Source of the DNA: Talinum fruticosum
Taxonomy: Eukaryota; Streptophyta; Magnoliopsida; Caryophyllales; Talinaceae
DNA length: 64,000 bases
Reading direction: 5' to 3'
NCBI GenBank assembly: GCA_021018815.1
Contig: JAITYX010000049.1
Coordinates: 1,550,001 to 1,614,000, forward strand
The notes beneath the pieces were generated by a model, which saw nothing but the letters and a program-made list of their open reading frames with translations, did no database searches and was not told where the DNA came from. Positions 1 through 10,231 of this stretch are shown piece by piece. The stretch's first letter is position 1; each line of letters begins with the position of its first letter. Both the position numbers and the translations under genes were made by a program.

Positions 1-360
1 GACTTCTTCTTCAATAAAGCCATTGAGAAAAGCACACTTAACATCCATTTGGTATAATTTAATATGCATGTTGGATGCAAATGACAACAAGATTCTAATA
101 GTTTCGATTCTGCGACAGTGCAAAGGTTTCCCCACAATCAATTCCTTCTTCTTGATTGTAACCTTGAGCCACAAGTCTAGCCTTATTTCTAACTACCACT
201 CCACCCTCATCCAGTTTGTTTTTGAAAACCCATTTGGTTCCTATGACTGGGTGGTCGAAGGTTAGTTGGTCGAGTCCAAACTTGATTTCTTTCAAATTGA
301 TTGAGTTCCTCTTGCATGGCCTCTACCCATTCAGGTTCATTAAGGGCCTCTAGTGCATTT
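1..360 (-). pseudogene. copia reverse transcriptase, N-terminal fragment (C1)
   Basis: Minus-strand translation gives the start of a Ty1/copia reverse transcriptase: HPVIGTKWVFKNKLDEGG, then RNKARLVAQGYNQEEGID, and after a frame change YQMDVKCAFLNGFIEEE at the window edge. These are the conserved fingers-domain blocks of plant copia RT. The catalytic YVDD block lies beyond position 1. The frame is lost after the GIDCGETFA stretch, so the fragment is not functional. It follows a poorly conserved linker (361-760) after the integrase. The same blocks occur in copy A at 34377-34730. Confidence 0.88.
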
Positions 361-759
361 CTAGGTTAAGTTAATGAGATAAATGCAGTGAATGCACATA
401 GATTTTGAAGAGAGGAACGAGTTCTTACCCCACTGTTGATATCGAAATTATATTTTCTAGCGGATGACTAGAAGTAAACTTGAACGCTTTACCGCTTCTC
501 GATTCACATGATTTGTGGGCTGAACTGCTTGATCTTCGTAAGCTTGTTCTGATTGATCTTCTTCATTGGCTTGTTCGTTCCGAGTGAGCTCTTGAGTTGT
601 CTCATTCCGAGTCACTTCGTTCCGAGTGACCTCATTTTGAGCCGGTTGAGTCCGAGTCTTTGTGGGCTCAGCTTCATCATCATCTCTACTGAGCTTCAAT
701 TCCGAGTATAACGACTCGCTTGGTTTCTCCTGTTCAAGCTCATCAAATACAACGTGGAT
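361..759 (-). other. integrase-RT linker of copia C1, variable
   Basis: Reads on the minus strand as a hydrophilic, repeat-bearing tail behind the integrase core, with runs such as NEVTRNEVTRNETTQELTRN (a T-R-N-E repeat). This is the hypervariable stretch between integrase and RT in copia polyproteins. The counterpart in copy A (33990-34376) is shorter and broken by stops. No catalytic motif is visible. Confidence 0.6.
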
Positions 760-1641
760 GCTCTCTTCCACTTTATTAGTTCTCTTATTGAAAATGCGAT
801 AAGCTTTGCTTGTGAGAAGAATAACCTGAAAAATACCTTCATCCGACCGAGCATCAAACTTGGTCAGGTGATCCTTACCATTGTTGTGAACGAAGCACTT
901 ACATCCAAATGGTCCGAAGTAGGAAATATTTGGTTTCTTCCCTTTGTAGAGCTCATAAGGTGTTTTCTTCAATATGGGTCTGATGAGGCATCTATTCAAA
1001 GTATAGTTGGTCGTGTTGACTGCCTTAGCCTAGAAATAGTAAGGTAAGTTGTGCTCAATCATCATAGTCCTTGCTATCTCTTCAAGGGTTCTATTCTTTC
1101 TCTCCACTACTCCATTTTGTTGAGGAGTCCTTGGTGCTGAGAAGTTGTGAGAGATGCCATTTTTATCACGAAACTCCGAGAATTCGAGTAGTCGAACTCC
1201 CATTCAATGGTCGGTTCGAATTCTCCGGATCCGAGCCCGAGACTCAACTTGGATTCTTCTATAGAGCTTGCTGAACTCCTTGAATGCTTCATTTTTGTGC
1301 TTAAGAAAACATACCCAGGTAAATCGAGAATAATCATCAATAACTACAAATATATATGATTTACCTCCGAGGCTCTTAGTAGAGATTTCACCACATAAGT
1401 CCATATGCAGTAGCTCAAGCACTTTGGATGTGGAAACTGTCTTCAAGGATTTGAATGAAGATCCGACTTGTTTCCCTGTGGTGCATGCTTCACAAACTTT
1501 ATCTTTCTCAAAAATACGGTTAGGTAAACCCCTAACCGGACCATGAGATGCCAACTTTTTGATAGTATGCATACTAATATGGCCTAATCTACGATGCCAA
1601 GACCATGATTCATCATGAAGAGATGCTTTTAAGCAAGACAA
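760..1641 (-). pseudogene. copia integrase with GAG-pre-integrase zinc motif (C1)
   Basis: The N-terminal part has the HHCC zinc-binding arrangement: WHRRLGHIS with two histidines, then CEAC about 35 residues later. It is followed by the core start LHMDLCGE (first catalytic Asp) and VVIDDYSRFTWVCFL. The second catalytic Asp is in RIRTDH. The next block, down to about 1070, is frame-shifted, but the PQQNGVVER-type segment carrying the catalytic Glu can be recognised in another frame. The C-terminal block reads KKTPYELYKGKKPNISYFGP and FGCKCFVHNN, typical of copia integrase. Enzymatic role in the family: insertion of the cDNA into chromosomes. At least two frame changes make it a pseudogene. 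Confidence 0.9.
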
Positions 1642-1648
1642 ATTCCGA

Positions 1649-2030
1649 CTAGGGTCGAAAGAGGAATGATATAGGTGTTACCCGATCTCTTACCCGAAAG
1701 CTTGGTCTCTTTGGTATTGACATCGAAATGTAGCAGTTGGTCCGAGTGAATCTTATCTCTTGACCTTTATCACATAGTTGAGAGATGCTGAGCGGATTGT
1801 ACTTTAATCCTTTGACAAGATAGACTGGATCGACCAGATTGCTTCCTTTTCCAATCTTGCCTATCCCTACTATCTTGTCTTTGCTATCATCTCCAAATGT
1901 GACTTGTCCTCCTTTATGTTTTTCCAACTCGAAAAGAGTCCTGCATCTCCCGACATATGGCGGGAACATCCACCTGTCAAGGTACCGAGTGTCCTTTTGA
2001 TCTTTTCTAAGTGACCCGCAAAACAAAGAG
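1649..2030 (-). pseudogene. copia aspartic protease (C1), broken at the active site
   Basis: Shows the plant copia protease segments VTFGDDSKDKIVGIGKIGKG, VYLVKGLKYN and LSISQLCDKGQEIRFT. In copy A the start reads WYLDSGCSRHMS with the catalytic D-S-G. Here the equivalent bases read out of frame (YLDRWMFPP), so the catalytic triad is destroyed by a small frameshift. The enzyme of this family matures the Gag-Pol polyprotein. It lies directly upstream of the integrase in the element's own direction. Confidence 0.85.
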
Positions 2031-2765
2031 AATCTAACCCTTCTCACTTCCTCTAACGAACCCAAGTAACATTCTTTACTCGTGGTCCTTTTCGAGGAAG
2101 AAGGTTTTTCGGAACCCAGATTTGAATGACTTTGGGTTTAGTCCGATTCTGAGTCTTCCTTGCAGAGAACCGAGTCTTTGTCTCTTTCTTTTTAAAAACC
2201 TTTCCTTTTGAAACAGGAGAAAATGATTTCTTTTTGTAAACAATTCCGGGCTTAGTCCTCCCTTCATTTCGTGAATGGGACCATGCTCAGCTTTCCTGAA
2301 CTTTACGAGTTCGGAATCCTTTTGAATAACTCGAGTAGGAATTGGATTCCTCCTCTTTGTTGTAACCAAGACCTTTTTTCGAAAGGAGACACATTGTGAT
2401 CCTAAGAGCATGTCAAGGTTTTTCCGTCCTTGAGTAAATTTTAAAACCGGATCTTGAGACTCAATGAGCTTCGCTTAAGTTGCTCAGTTTCTTTCTCGAG
2501 TAACTCGGACTCGGCCTCATTAGATTGAGCACTAGTCTTGAGTTCTCTCGAGTGTAAGTCTCAATTTTCCCAATTCATTTTTTAAAGATATGCTCTTGGA
2601 AGAAATGGACTCAAGTTGTTCTTTGAAACGAGAAAAGTCGAATTGGACTTTTCTTCCAAAGTGAAAATGTATTTAGCTAGATCGACTTTGGAAAATTTGA
2701 GAAAGTATTCAATTAGCTCTTAAGGATTAGTTTCCTCACTGTTTGAGTCCGAGTTTGACTCTCTT
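2031..2765 (-). other. gag-protease spacer of copia C1 (~0.7 kb), partly coding-like
   Basis: A basic, Lys/Arg-rich stretch between the zinc knuckle and the protease (for example a 111-residue open segment at 2076-2411). Copy B has a homologous spacer at 59182-59857. Copy A lacks it: its zinc-knuckle region joins the protease almost directly near 32690-32725. I do not recognise a known domain. It may be an extended gag C-terminus. Confidence 0.6.
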
Positions 2766-3827
2766 TCAACTTCGAGTCGAGATTGCCATCGGACACTTTG
2801 AGTCATCCGAGTCCTCGTCATCTTCCGATGATTCCTCATCGCTCCATGTTGCCATCATAGCCTTCTTCTTCTTTCTGTCCCCTTTTCTTTTCGGACAGTC
2901 TTTGACTATGTGGTCTTTGCTGCCACACTCAAAACATCCAGAATTCTTAGATAAAGATAACTTTGAAGGAGAAGAATACTTACCTTTTCTGTCCCTCTTG
3001 TCTTTCTTGTAGAATTTTTCCTTTGGCCGTTTATCCCATCTTTTGTGCTTCATCATTCTCTTGAAGCCTCTTGCAATGAGTGCCATGGGATCGCCTTCGA
3101 GTCAGAGGACCTCGGATTTGCTTCTTTGGATTCCGAGGCTTTTAGTGCTAAGTTCCTTTTGGTACTGCCCTCAGCATCCTCCTCTTCTAGATGGATTTCG
3201 TGAGTGAGAAGCTTTCCGATGAGCTCGTCCGGCTTTAAGAGCGAGAGGTTCTGAGCTTCCTCTATGGCGGTCACCTTGGGACCCCATCTTCTCTTGGGTA
3301 GACTTCGAGTATCTTTCCGCACATTTCCTCGTGGGAAATCTTCTTACCCGAGGATTTGAGATTGTTGGTAATCTCAAGTAAATCGAATGAACATCCGAAT
3401 GATGTTCTCTTCTGCTCCATCTTGAAAAGCTCATATTTGTGAAGATACTCGGCTTATCTTCGCTTGTCTAACCTAGCTAGTGCCTTCATAAGTATTGACA
3501 AGAGTGTCCCACACTTCTTTTGCTCGAGTCACGAGCAGACACTCGGTTGTATTCTTCCGAGCTAATGGCGCACATCAGAATGTTCATTGCCTTGAAGTTC
3601 TTCCCGAACTTCTCGTTTCGCCAGGAGTAAATTCGGCCTTTGTCTTTGGAATGATTCTCAATTCCTCTGTCTTCATTGGAATGTAGTTTCCTTGTTGTAT
3701 GATTTCCCATACATCTTCATCATGCTCCATGAGCAAACATTCCATAAGTTTCTTCCAAGTGCCCGAAGTTTGATCCTTTGAATTTTGGTGGCCTCGCTGG
3801 AAGATCTTCCTTCGTCGAACTCTCCAT
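2766..3827 (-). pseudogene. copia gag with CCHC zinc knuckle (C1)
   Basis: Gag builds the particle that packages the element RNA. The likely start is the ATG whose complement is at 3825-3827 (MESSTKEDLPARPPKFKG), just inside the primer site. Further on come TWKKLM and EVWDTLVNTYEGTS-type segments of the copia gag domain, then SLPKRRWGPKVTAIEEA and DELIGKLLTHEI. The zinc knuckle at about 2905-2950 reads CFECGSKDHIVKDC, a full CX2CX4HX4C. An acidic Ser/Asp/Glu tail follows. The frame changes near 3710, 3430 and 3320, so no intact gag remains. Confidence 0.88.
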
Positions 3828-3885
3828 TGTTCCGAGCTATTTGATCTTCAGACCTTTGGATGGTTAGATCCTTTCCGAAAGGCTA

Positions 3886-3897
3886 GGCTCGATACCA
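3886..3897 (-). other. primer binding site of copia C1
   Basis: On the minus strand it reads TGGTATCGAGCC two bases inside the LTR edge. This is close to the plant initiator-Met tRNA 3' complement TGGTATCAGAGC, with a one-base loss. Copy A has TGGTATCGGAGC at the same place. It fixes element orientation and LTR end. Confidence 0.8.
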
Positions 3898-3899
3898 AT

Positions 3900-4817
3900 T
3901 GAAGGTTTGCTCGGGAGAGTCCGAGTCACCCTAGAGGGGGTGAATAGGGTGATGCAAGTTTTTCCTGGAAACTTTAGCTCTTTTGCCAAAGACAAGACAG
4001 AGACGGGTTCCGAGTCAACAAGCAAAGTCAAAAAGGTATGGACTCAAAAAAGCTGTCAAGGGTAAAGAAGTAGATTAAGCGAAGCTTTAAGACTGTCCGA
4101 GTTTAGAATGAACTCGGAAAGAAAACACTTAGAGATTATGTGGAAACCCTCCTGGGCGGAAAACCACGGACCGTGCTAATCCAAGTACGAAGTCAAATCC
4201 ACTATTTTGAGTCCACAAAATACCGTGAACTGACCGAACCTGAGTTGCTCCCTTAGACAACTCTTTACAAGTTTTCCTATACTCGAAATTCCCTTATTTG
4301 ATCTAGTACTTCCTAGCTGAGATAACCCTTACAGCTAGGGACAACTAAGCTGAGTTAACCTTTACAGCTTAGTCAAGGGACCTTACAGAGAAAGTAAGAA
4401 AGTGTTTATAACTAGGTACAAGACCTTACAACTCGTAAAGTAATGAATTACGGAATAGGAGTTGTAAGTAGAAGATTGAGAATAAATACAATGACTTTGC
4501 TCAAGTGCGTGTATTAACAATAAGTTTAGCAATCTTCAAGTCTTGTGAGGTGGCTTCTATTTATAGATGACCAGGCAGAGTAGCCGTTATCTTCATCTAC
4601 TAACCGAGAGTCCTTTGTGACTGGTGACAAGGACTTTCCGAGTCACTCGTAAAGTATCCGTTGTGATATGAACGTTGGACAACGGTTTAACTCTCTTGGA
4701 AGTCCCAAAACCATTGGCGCTGTCTTGAAGGATAAGGTGGAAACCATCGTTAAGCTTGGCGTTTCAGTTTTTCATATTTATATACTCGGAAATGCGTTGA
4801 GCGAGTCCGAGTCTTGA
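3900..4817 (-). repeat. 5' LTR of copia C1, internally deleted
   Basis: Begins TGAAGGTTTGC (plus strand), as do the other minus-oriented LTRs, and ends near TCCGAGTCTTGA, matching the expected TCCGAGTCTTCA with one change. It is only ~918 bp against ~1.6 kb in copies A and the solo LTR. The missing ~650 bp lie between about 4760 and 4800 in alignment. U3 contains a TATA box (4557-4566). Confidence 0.8.
4557..4566 (-). promoter_or_regulatory. LTR TATA box (C1)
   Basis: Minus strand CTATAAATAG, embedded in TCATCTATAAATAGAAG, which is present at the same position in all five LTRs of this family in the window. Likely RNA polymerase II promoter of the element. A degenerate form of the TTTTCCGAGT palindrome lies about 70 bp upstream. 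Confidence 0.7.
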
Positions 4818-5569
4818 AACACATAGGACATGCCCTTACCAAATGTTTGTGGAAGAAATTTGTCAACCTCTACCACATTAGCATTGACAAGTTCATGTCC
4901 TTCTTGCAAAGGTTTATCACATGCTACTTCATCAGTCATTTCAACACTAGAACATTCGGAAAAATGGGGAAACATCATGTTTCTTAAAAATTCAAATTCA
5001 GCGTGGTGCTCCCCACATTAAAGGTCAATTTACCTTCTTTCACATCAATCTTCCACCCAGCAGTAGCGAAGAAAGGCCTCCCAAGAATGATTTGGGTACG
5101 GGTATCCTCAACCATATCAAGAACTAAAAAGTCCACATGCACAAAGAAATCACCAACTTTGATGGGAATGTCCTCTAAAATACCCAAAGGATATGTCACG
5201 GAACTATCTCGCTAATTGAAGAGAAATGATGGTGGACCTTAACTTACCTAAGTCAAAATTCTTATATAAAGCATAGGGCATCAAGCTCACACTTGACCCC
5301 AAATCACATAAAGCTCGATCTATGAACACATTCCCAATCAGGCATGGGATGGAAAATCTCCCTAGGTCTTTAAGCTTTTGAGGAAGATTATTTTGGACTA
5401 CTGCACTACACTCCTCACTCAATGCAAAGGTCTCATGCTCATTCAATGTCCTCTTTTTGGAGAGGATCTCTTTCAAAAATTTAGTATACAAAGGCATTTG
5501 AGTCAAAGCAATGAAGGGAATGTTCATATTGTATTTCTTAAGCATCTCCAAAAACTTCCCAAATTGCAT
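4818..5569 (-). pseudogene. gypsy aspartic protease / gag C-terminus (Athila-like)
   Basis: Minus-strand translation shows GRFSIPCLIGN and then ALCDLGSSVSLMPYALYKN. The D-x-G-S/A block is the retropepsin active site as written in Athila-type elements. A second frame continues with PLGILEDIPIKVGDFFV, VDFLVLDM and QIILGRPFFATAG, the conserved second half of the protease. The frame change is near 5200. Upstream lies FGKFLEMLKKYNMNIPF, ALTQMPLYTKFLKEIL, the usual gag-protease junction. The remaining tail at 4818-4978 (KFLPQTFGKGMSYVFQD) is poorly conserved. Role in the family: polyprotein maturation. Confidence 0.87.
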
Positions 5570-7056
5570 ATTAAGCTTAGTTAGCTATTCTTTATGGGAA
5601 TGGTAAAGGCGGAATGTAAATTCTTTCGGGAGTTTTTGTTTGCTCATTAGAAGTCTCCTTCTCATTATGGACACTAACATCAACTAAGGACTCTTTGGAG
5701 GGTGTAGACACCTCCTCATTCACAACATCATTCACATTTTACATGTCAATGACCATATGCTCACTCCTATCACCCTTAGACCCCACCAATTGTGTCCCAC
5801 TCCTTAAAGTTATAGCATTACATTGTTCCCTAGGGTTAGGCACTGGTTGGTTAGGAAGCTTACCCGGAGAGCTAGAGGAAGAGCTTGCTTGGCTAGCAAT
5901 TTGAGTTTCAAGCATCTTATTGTGAGTGGCTAAGATTTTAACTTTTGAAGCCAATTGCTTGATAATCTCATCTTGCTTTTGTTAGTTCAAAAGCATGCTT
6001 TCCATCATGACCTCCAAGTTAAACTTTTGGGGCACTTGAGGTTAGGTAGGTCTTTGGAATCCAGGGCGGGTGGTCTTGGGACTTGTTGCGGACCCATGGG
6101 ATTGTTGTTCCGGTAGGAAAAATTAGTGTGATACCTCAATCCTAGGTTATAGAAATTTGAGAAGGGGTCAAGGTTTGGCCTTAGGTTCGGGTTGCCAATA
6201 AAATTGGCTTGGTTGATTGGTCCATTGCTAGCCATACCCACAGGATAAAACAAAGTCTCATGCTCATAAGAATTGCAAGAAGCACATGGAAGGGGAGGGG
6301 CGACATTCACATTTAGACGGTCCAATTTTTTAGTTATAGCATCTATCTTAGCAGAAAGGACATAAACTACATCAACATCAAGCTTACCTCCCGTTCTCTT
6401 GGAACCGGGCTTAGACCATTGAAAGCTGTTTAGCACTATCTCGCTTAATGAAGGTGTGGATCTCATCAAAGGACTTGCTCATGATGTTTCCTCCCGCCGC
6501 CGCAAGAATGGTGGCTCTCGAGGGATCATCAACCCCGTTGTAGAAAGCTTGAATGGGGACCCATGGCTCAAATCCATGTTGTGGGCATTGGCAAAGGAGA
6601 TCCTTGAACTTTACCCATGCTTCATATAAAGTTTCTTCCGACTCTTGGACGAAGGTGGAAATCTGGTTCCTCAAATTGGTCAACTTGCTTGGTGGGAAGT
6701 ATTTTGCCAAGAAGGCACTTGTAAGTTAATCAAATGTGCTGATGGAGTTCATCGGAAGAGAATTTAGCCACTCCCATGCCCTTCCTTCAAGCGAGAACGG
6801 AAATAATCACAACTTGATTGCATCCGGTGAAGCCTCGTTAGCCTTGAAAGTGTCACATGCTTGACGAAAAATGAGAAGGTACCGGTTGGGGTCTTCATTG
6901 GGGAGGCTATGGAAAGGAGTAGCCCTCACCAAGTTGATGAGCGAGTTCTTCAACTCAAAGTCATTCGCCGTTACACTCGAGACATTGATGGCCAGTCGGT
7001 GGATTAGTTACATTAGGTGTCACATATTGCCCAAAAGTTCTTTCTTCACCAGCCAT
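5570..7056 (-). pseudogene. gypsy gag (Athila-like), frameshifted
   Basis: A plausible start is the ATG complement at 7054-7056 (MAGEERTFGQYVTPNV). The core at 6411-6710 reads AKYFPPSKLTNLRNQISTF, LYEAWVKFKDLLCQCP, then a block ending AAAGGNIMSKSFDE, which is diagnostic of Athila/Tat gag. At 6240-6300 the zinc-knuckle region reads CASCNSYEHETLFYP: the first three ligands are present but the last Cys is replaced. It is followed by NPNLRPNLDPFSNFYNLG. A stretch at 5739-5954 looks like the Ser/Pro-rich linker. Several frame breaks. Confidence 0.87.
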
Positions 7057-7326
7057 CTTGGGCTTTTGCTAGGAGTTTTCTTCTTGCTTCATCCTAGCCT
7101 TCTCTAGCCTTTTCTTCTTCCGTCTAGAGTAGAATGTGCGCTCGATTTCGAGGATCAAACTCGAATAATTGAGCTTTTTTTCATGCAAGGAGAGAATACC
7201 TAGCAAGAACAAAAACAAAACTACCAACACAATAAAAACAGAAAAAGAAAATAAACACTTAGTCAATTTGAGAGTATTCGTCTAATGGCTACTAAAAGTA
7301 GAGTCCCAGCAACAGCGCCAAAAACA
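7057..7326 (-). other. 5' leader and primer site of the Athila-like element
   Basis: Non-coding leader between the LTR edge and the gag start. Close to the LTR (about 7295-7322) the minus strand reads TGGCGCTGTTGCTGGGACTC. This resembles the TGGCGCCGTTGCCGGGGA primer site found in many plant Athila-type elements, with a few changes. It defines the LTR end at 7327. Confidence 0.7.
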
Positions 7327-8982
7327 TGACAGGCCGCAAGCGCATGGTATATAAATTGTAGCTAGTCAAAGTCGATTCCATAAGGACTCGATCTAGCAAC
7401 ATAGTAAACTAGTCCTCTCGCTCAATTGCTAAGCTAATCGGGTTTTTAGAGTTTGCTTCTCTCAACTAGTTCTAAATATTAAAATCAAGGAAATAAATCT
7501 AAACATAAATCAATTGGTAAAACCATCTAGGGATTTGCTTTCCTAACAATGAGGTTGATTATTTAAACATAATTTGTGCAATCATTCTTTCAAGTAAATC
7601 AAAGATCGATAATCACAAAATTCTACCGCTCTTCCGATGCTTAATAGAATTGCTCTAATTAACCTATCAAACAACTTTCGTATGCCTTTTAAGTTAATCA
7701 AAGTTAAGGATTTCAAATTATCAAAGTGATCCCCTAATTTACTATTCTTTTCTCAAATTTCATAAACTAGGTAGAAAGGTTGGTTGTCGGATTATTCTAT
7801 TTCAATTTTCGAGTACACGATAGATTAATCTCTAAACACAAGTATTCTAGGCCTTCAAAACACTCATGAACATGATAAACACAACCTTCTATTAATTAAA
7901 TTCAGAATTCAAGCATAAATCACGGAAAACTAATCAAGCTTTATTATTCCGGATTACAAATCTTTAGAAAAACTAAACTACTCACACATGTTTATTAAAA
8001 GCTTAAACAAAATCCAATACATTGAAATCAAACCTCAAATTGCAAGAAATGAACAAGTAGATGATAGGCTTGAAGTGCTCCACTTGAATCTCTCGACTTC
8101 AAATGGAATCCTACAATTGCTTCAATCTTCGTCTTCGATCTTTAAAGTTTTGTTTGATATGGATGAATGGCTGAAGGAAAAATGAAGATGGGTGAGTGGT
8201 GGATGCACTATGGATGGATGCAGGAATGGATTCTCGAAAATCAGCCAAAAATCAACTAAAATAAGCCACTAAGAGGTAACCAAGAGCTGAAATCGTCCAA
8301 ATCGAATTGTCTCGGCAGAATTTACCTCCAACACGGGTCGTGTCCTCCGACACGAGCTGACCGTGTTGGTTACTGGCACATCAAAACTGGATGGAAACAT
8401 CGAAAACGGACCATGTCCACTGACATGGGGCTGCCCGTTCTAGATGCAAGGCTCGACCTCTAACATAGGCCGTTTCCTCCGAAATAGGGTGCCCGTGTTG
8501 GTTGCTTTGGAAGGCATGCGTCAAATTGATTCGATCATAACTTCCTTGTCCGATATCCAAATGATGCGATTCTTGATTTTCCGGAAAGCTAATTGAGTCT
8601 AGTTTCTAATTCTTTCATCATCTTGCTTTCTTCATAAGTGTGTGAAAAAACATGATTAAGAGAGTAAAGAAGTGTCCGTTACCGTACCCTTCTTACTTTC
8701 CAGCTTATATCTTTTCCGTTCTTCAATAGAATTAAGCTTATAATATGTCATTGGAAAGCTCTTTCAATAAGGAAGTTAGAAACATAAACTCAAAATAGCT
8801 TTGGACTAAAAATATGACTAAAACTCAGGTCCAAATCACTAGGAAGTTGGAGAAACAGGACCAAAAACGCAAAATCCAATTGTAAAGCATAAATGGGGCA
8901 TAAAGTATATAAATATGAATATAAATCCCCAAAAATGACAAGCAATCTCCCTTGAAATCTCATGCAAAAATGGCACTTATCA
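7327..8982 (-). repeat. 5' LTR of the Athila-like element (1656 bp)
   Basis: On the minus strand it starts TGATAAGTGCCATTTTTGC and ends GGCCTGTCA, then runs into the primer site. It contains the paired ACACGGGTCGTGT / ACACGAGCTGACCGTGT blocks (8330-8370, 8420-8500) seen in many plant Athila-type LTRs. Its outer edge abuts a family E LTR fragment whose 5' part is missing, so it seems to have inserted into, or replaced part of, that E element. Confidence 0.82.
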
Positions 8983-9394
8983 CCGGCGCCTGTGACCGCT
9001 AAGTGCGAGTTGCCACCTGCACTGGTTGGTCAATGGTCGAGGCTTGGGTCCGGAGCAATGTTTTCACACCAGTCTGTCCCTAAAGCCTCACAGCAGAACC
9101 CTAATTTCTAGATATTTTATTCTTTAATTAGGAAATAAAATTACGGAAATTCTTAAAAATAATTTATAAAATAAAATAATTAATAAAACTGCCTTTTAAA
9201 TCCGATTTAATTTATTTCAACTCAATTTAATTAAACTCGAAAATCTTAATAAAAGGTTCATCCCCACTTTCTAAATCTCATCTTTCAAAGCCTTAAAATC
9301 ATTTTCTACATTGTCTTTAAAAACCCTTACACCGAGGTAATCGTGGGGAAGCTTGGCCTCGGGTTCCGGCCCAATTCCGGTCATGGTTCCTACA
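8983..9394 (+). repeat. 3' part of a family E LTR
   Basis: Homologous to the last ~400 bp of the E2 LTRs and ends in GGTTCCTACA as they do. A degenerate primer-site-like TTAGCGACTC follows at once, as in E2 (GTGGCGACTC). The 5' ~1.5 kb is missing at the junction with the Athila-like LTR. Confidence 0.8.
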
Positions 9395-10231
9395 TTAGCG
9401 ACTCTATTGAGAACAAATCATTTATTAAGAGGGCAAAACTTGAAAATTTGAGAAGTGTATTTTAATAATGTGCTTGCATTATGCATCCTGCATTTTTTCA
9501 ACCTTTGAACATATTTTAAATACTTGTTTTGGACCCGTAAGAAAAATTTATATTACCCCTGTTTAACTCTTCCGGAATGAGGCTCCCACTCGAATCCTAG
9601 GCAGGCTCAACTAGGCTTGACTGCCAATGGAAACGGTACCTCTTGCCTCACAGCACGCGCTCTTGGTTCAAACCATTTGGTTCATCGAGAGGCATCGAGG
9701 ATTCCGGACTTTCTCCTGTCGTACCTGTAACAACCCAACCCTAAACCACGTTATTTATTTTACTGATTACAAAATTTATATAATTGAGCGCGTGCACTTC
9801 AATTCGATATTTTATATTTAAATTATTTTTATATATGTGTTATGCAACTAAGGGGACAAAGTTGCCCTAATTAAAATTTCATAATAATAATTATAATTTA
9901 CATATACGTTTAAAAGAGAAAATTTAAAAATTTACATATATGTGTATTGATTATAAATAAGATGGTATATAATTATAAGGTCGTTAATATTATATTTCAC
10001 GCAAACTATTACATTTATAATTTGTAAACATCATTATTAAAATAAAATAAAAAAGTAACAATAAAATAAAACAAAAAAATAAACTAATCAAATTTTTTGA
10101 AAGAAAAATCCAGAATTGGATTTATCTAGAATTTATACCAAAAAAAAAGAAAATTAATAAATAAAAATGGAGATAAGAAGTAGTCTGGCAATTTTCATTT
10201 TCTTACCTCTCTCTCCCGTATCCTGCGTTTT

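Larger units (their letters stand above)
1..4817 (-). mobile_element. Ty1/copia retrotransposon copy C1, 5' part (LTR, gag, protease, integrase, start of RT)
   Basis: Read on the minus strand, the order is LTR (right), primer site, gag, protease, integrase, reverse transcriptase, cut off by the window start. This order (integrase before RT) is the Ty1/copia order. Every domain has a close counterpart in copy A (29923-40199), so they are one family. Long LTRs, an initiator-Met-type primer site and a gag-protease spacer suggest the Sirevirus (SIRE/Maximus) lineage, which is inference. Reading frames are broken many times. On the right it abuts an Athila-like gypsy element at about 4817. Whether C1 inserted into that element cannot be tested because the left end of C1 lies outside the window. 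Confidence 0.9.
4818..8982 (-). mobile_element. Athila-like Ty3/gypsy retrotransposon, LTR-gag-protease portion
   Basis: Minus-strand order is LTR (7327-8982), primer site, gag, protease. It then stops at the copia C1 boundary, so RT and integrase are missing. Gag and protease segments match the Athila/Tat type of plant gypsy elements (TLYEAWVKFKDLLCQCPQHG in gag; CDLGSSVSLMPY in protease). The left part is either displaced by C1 or deleted. Confidence 0.85.
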
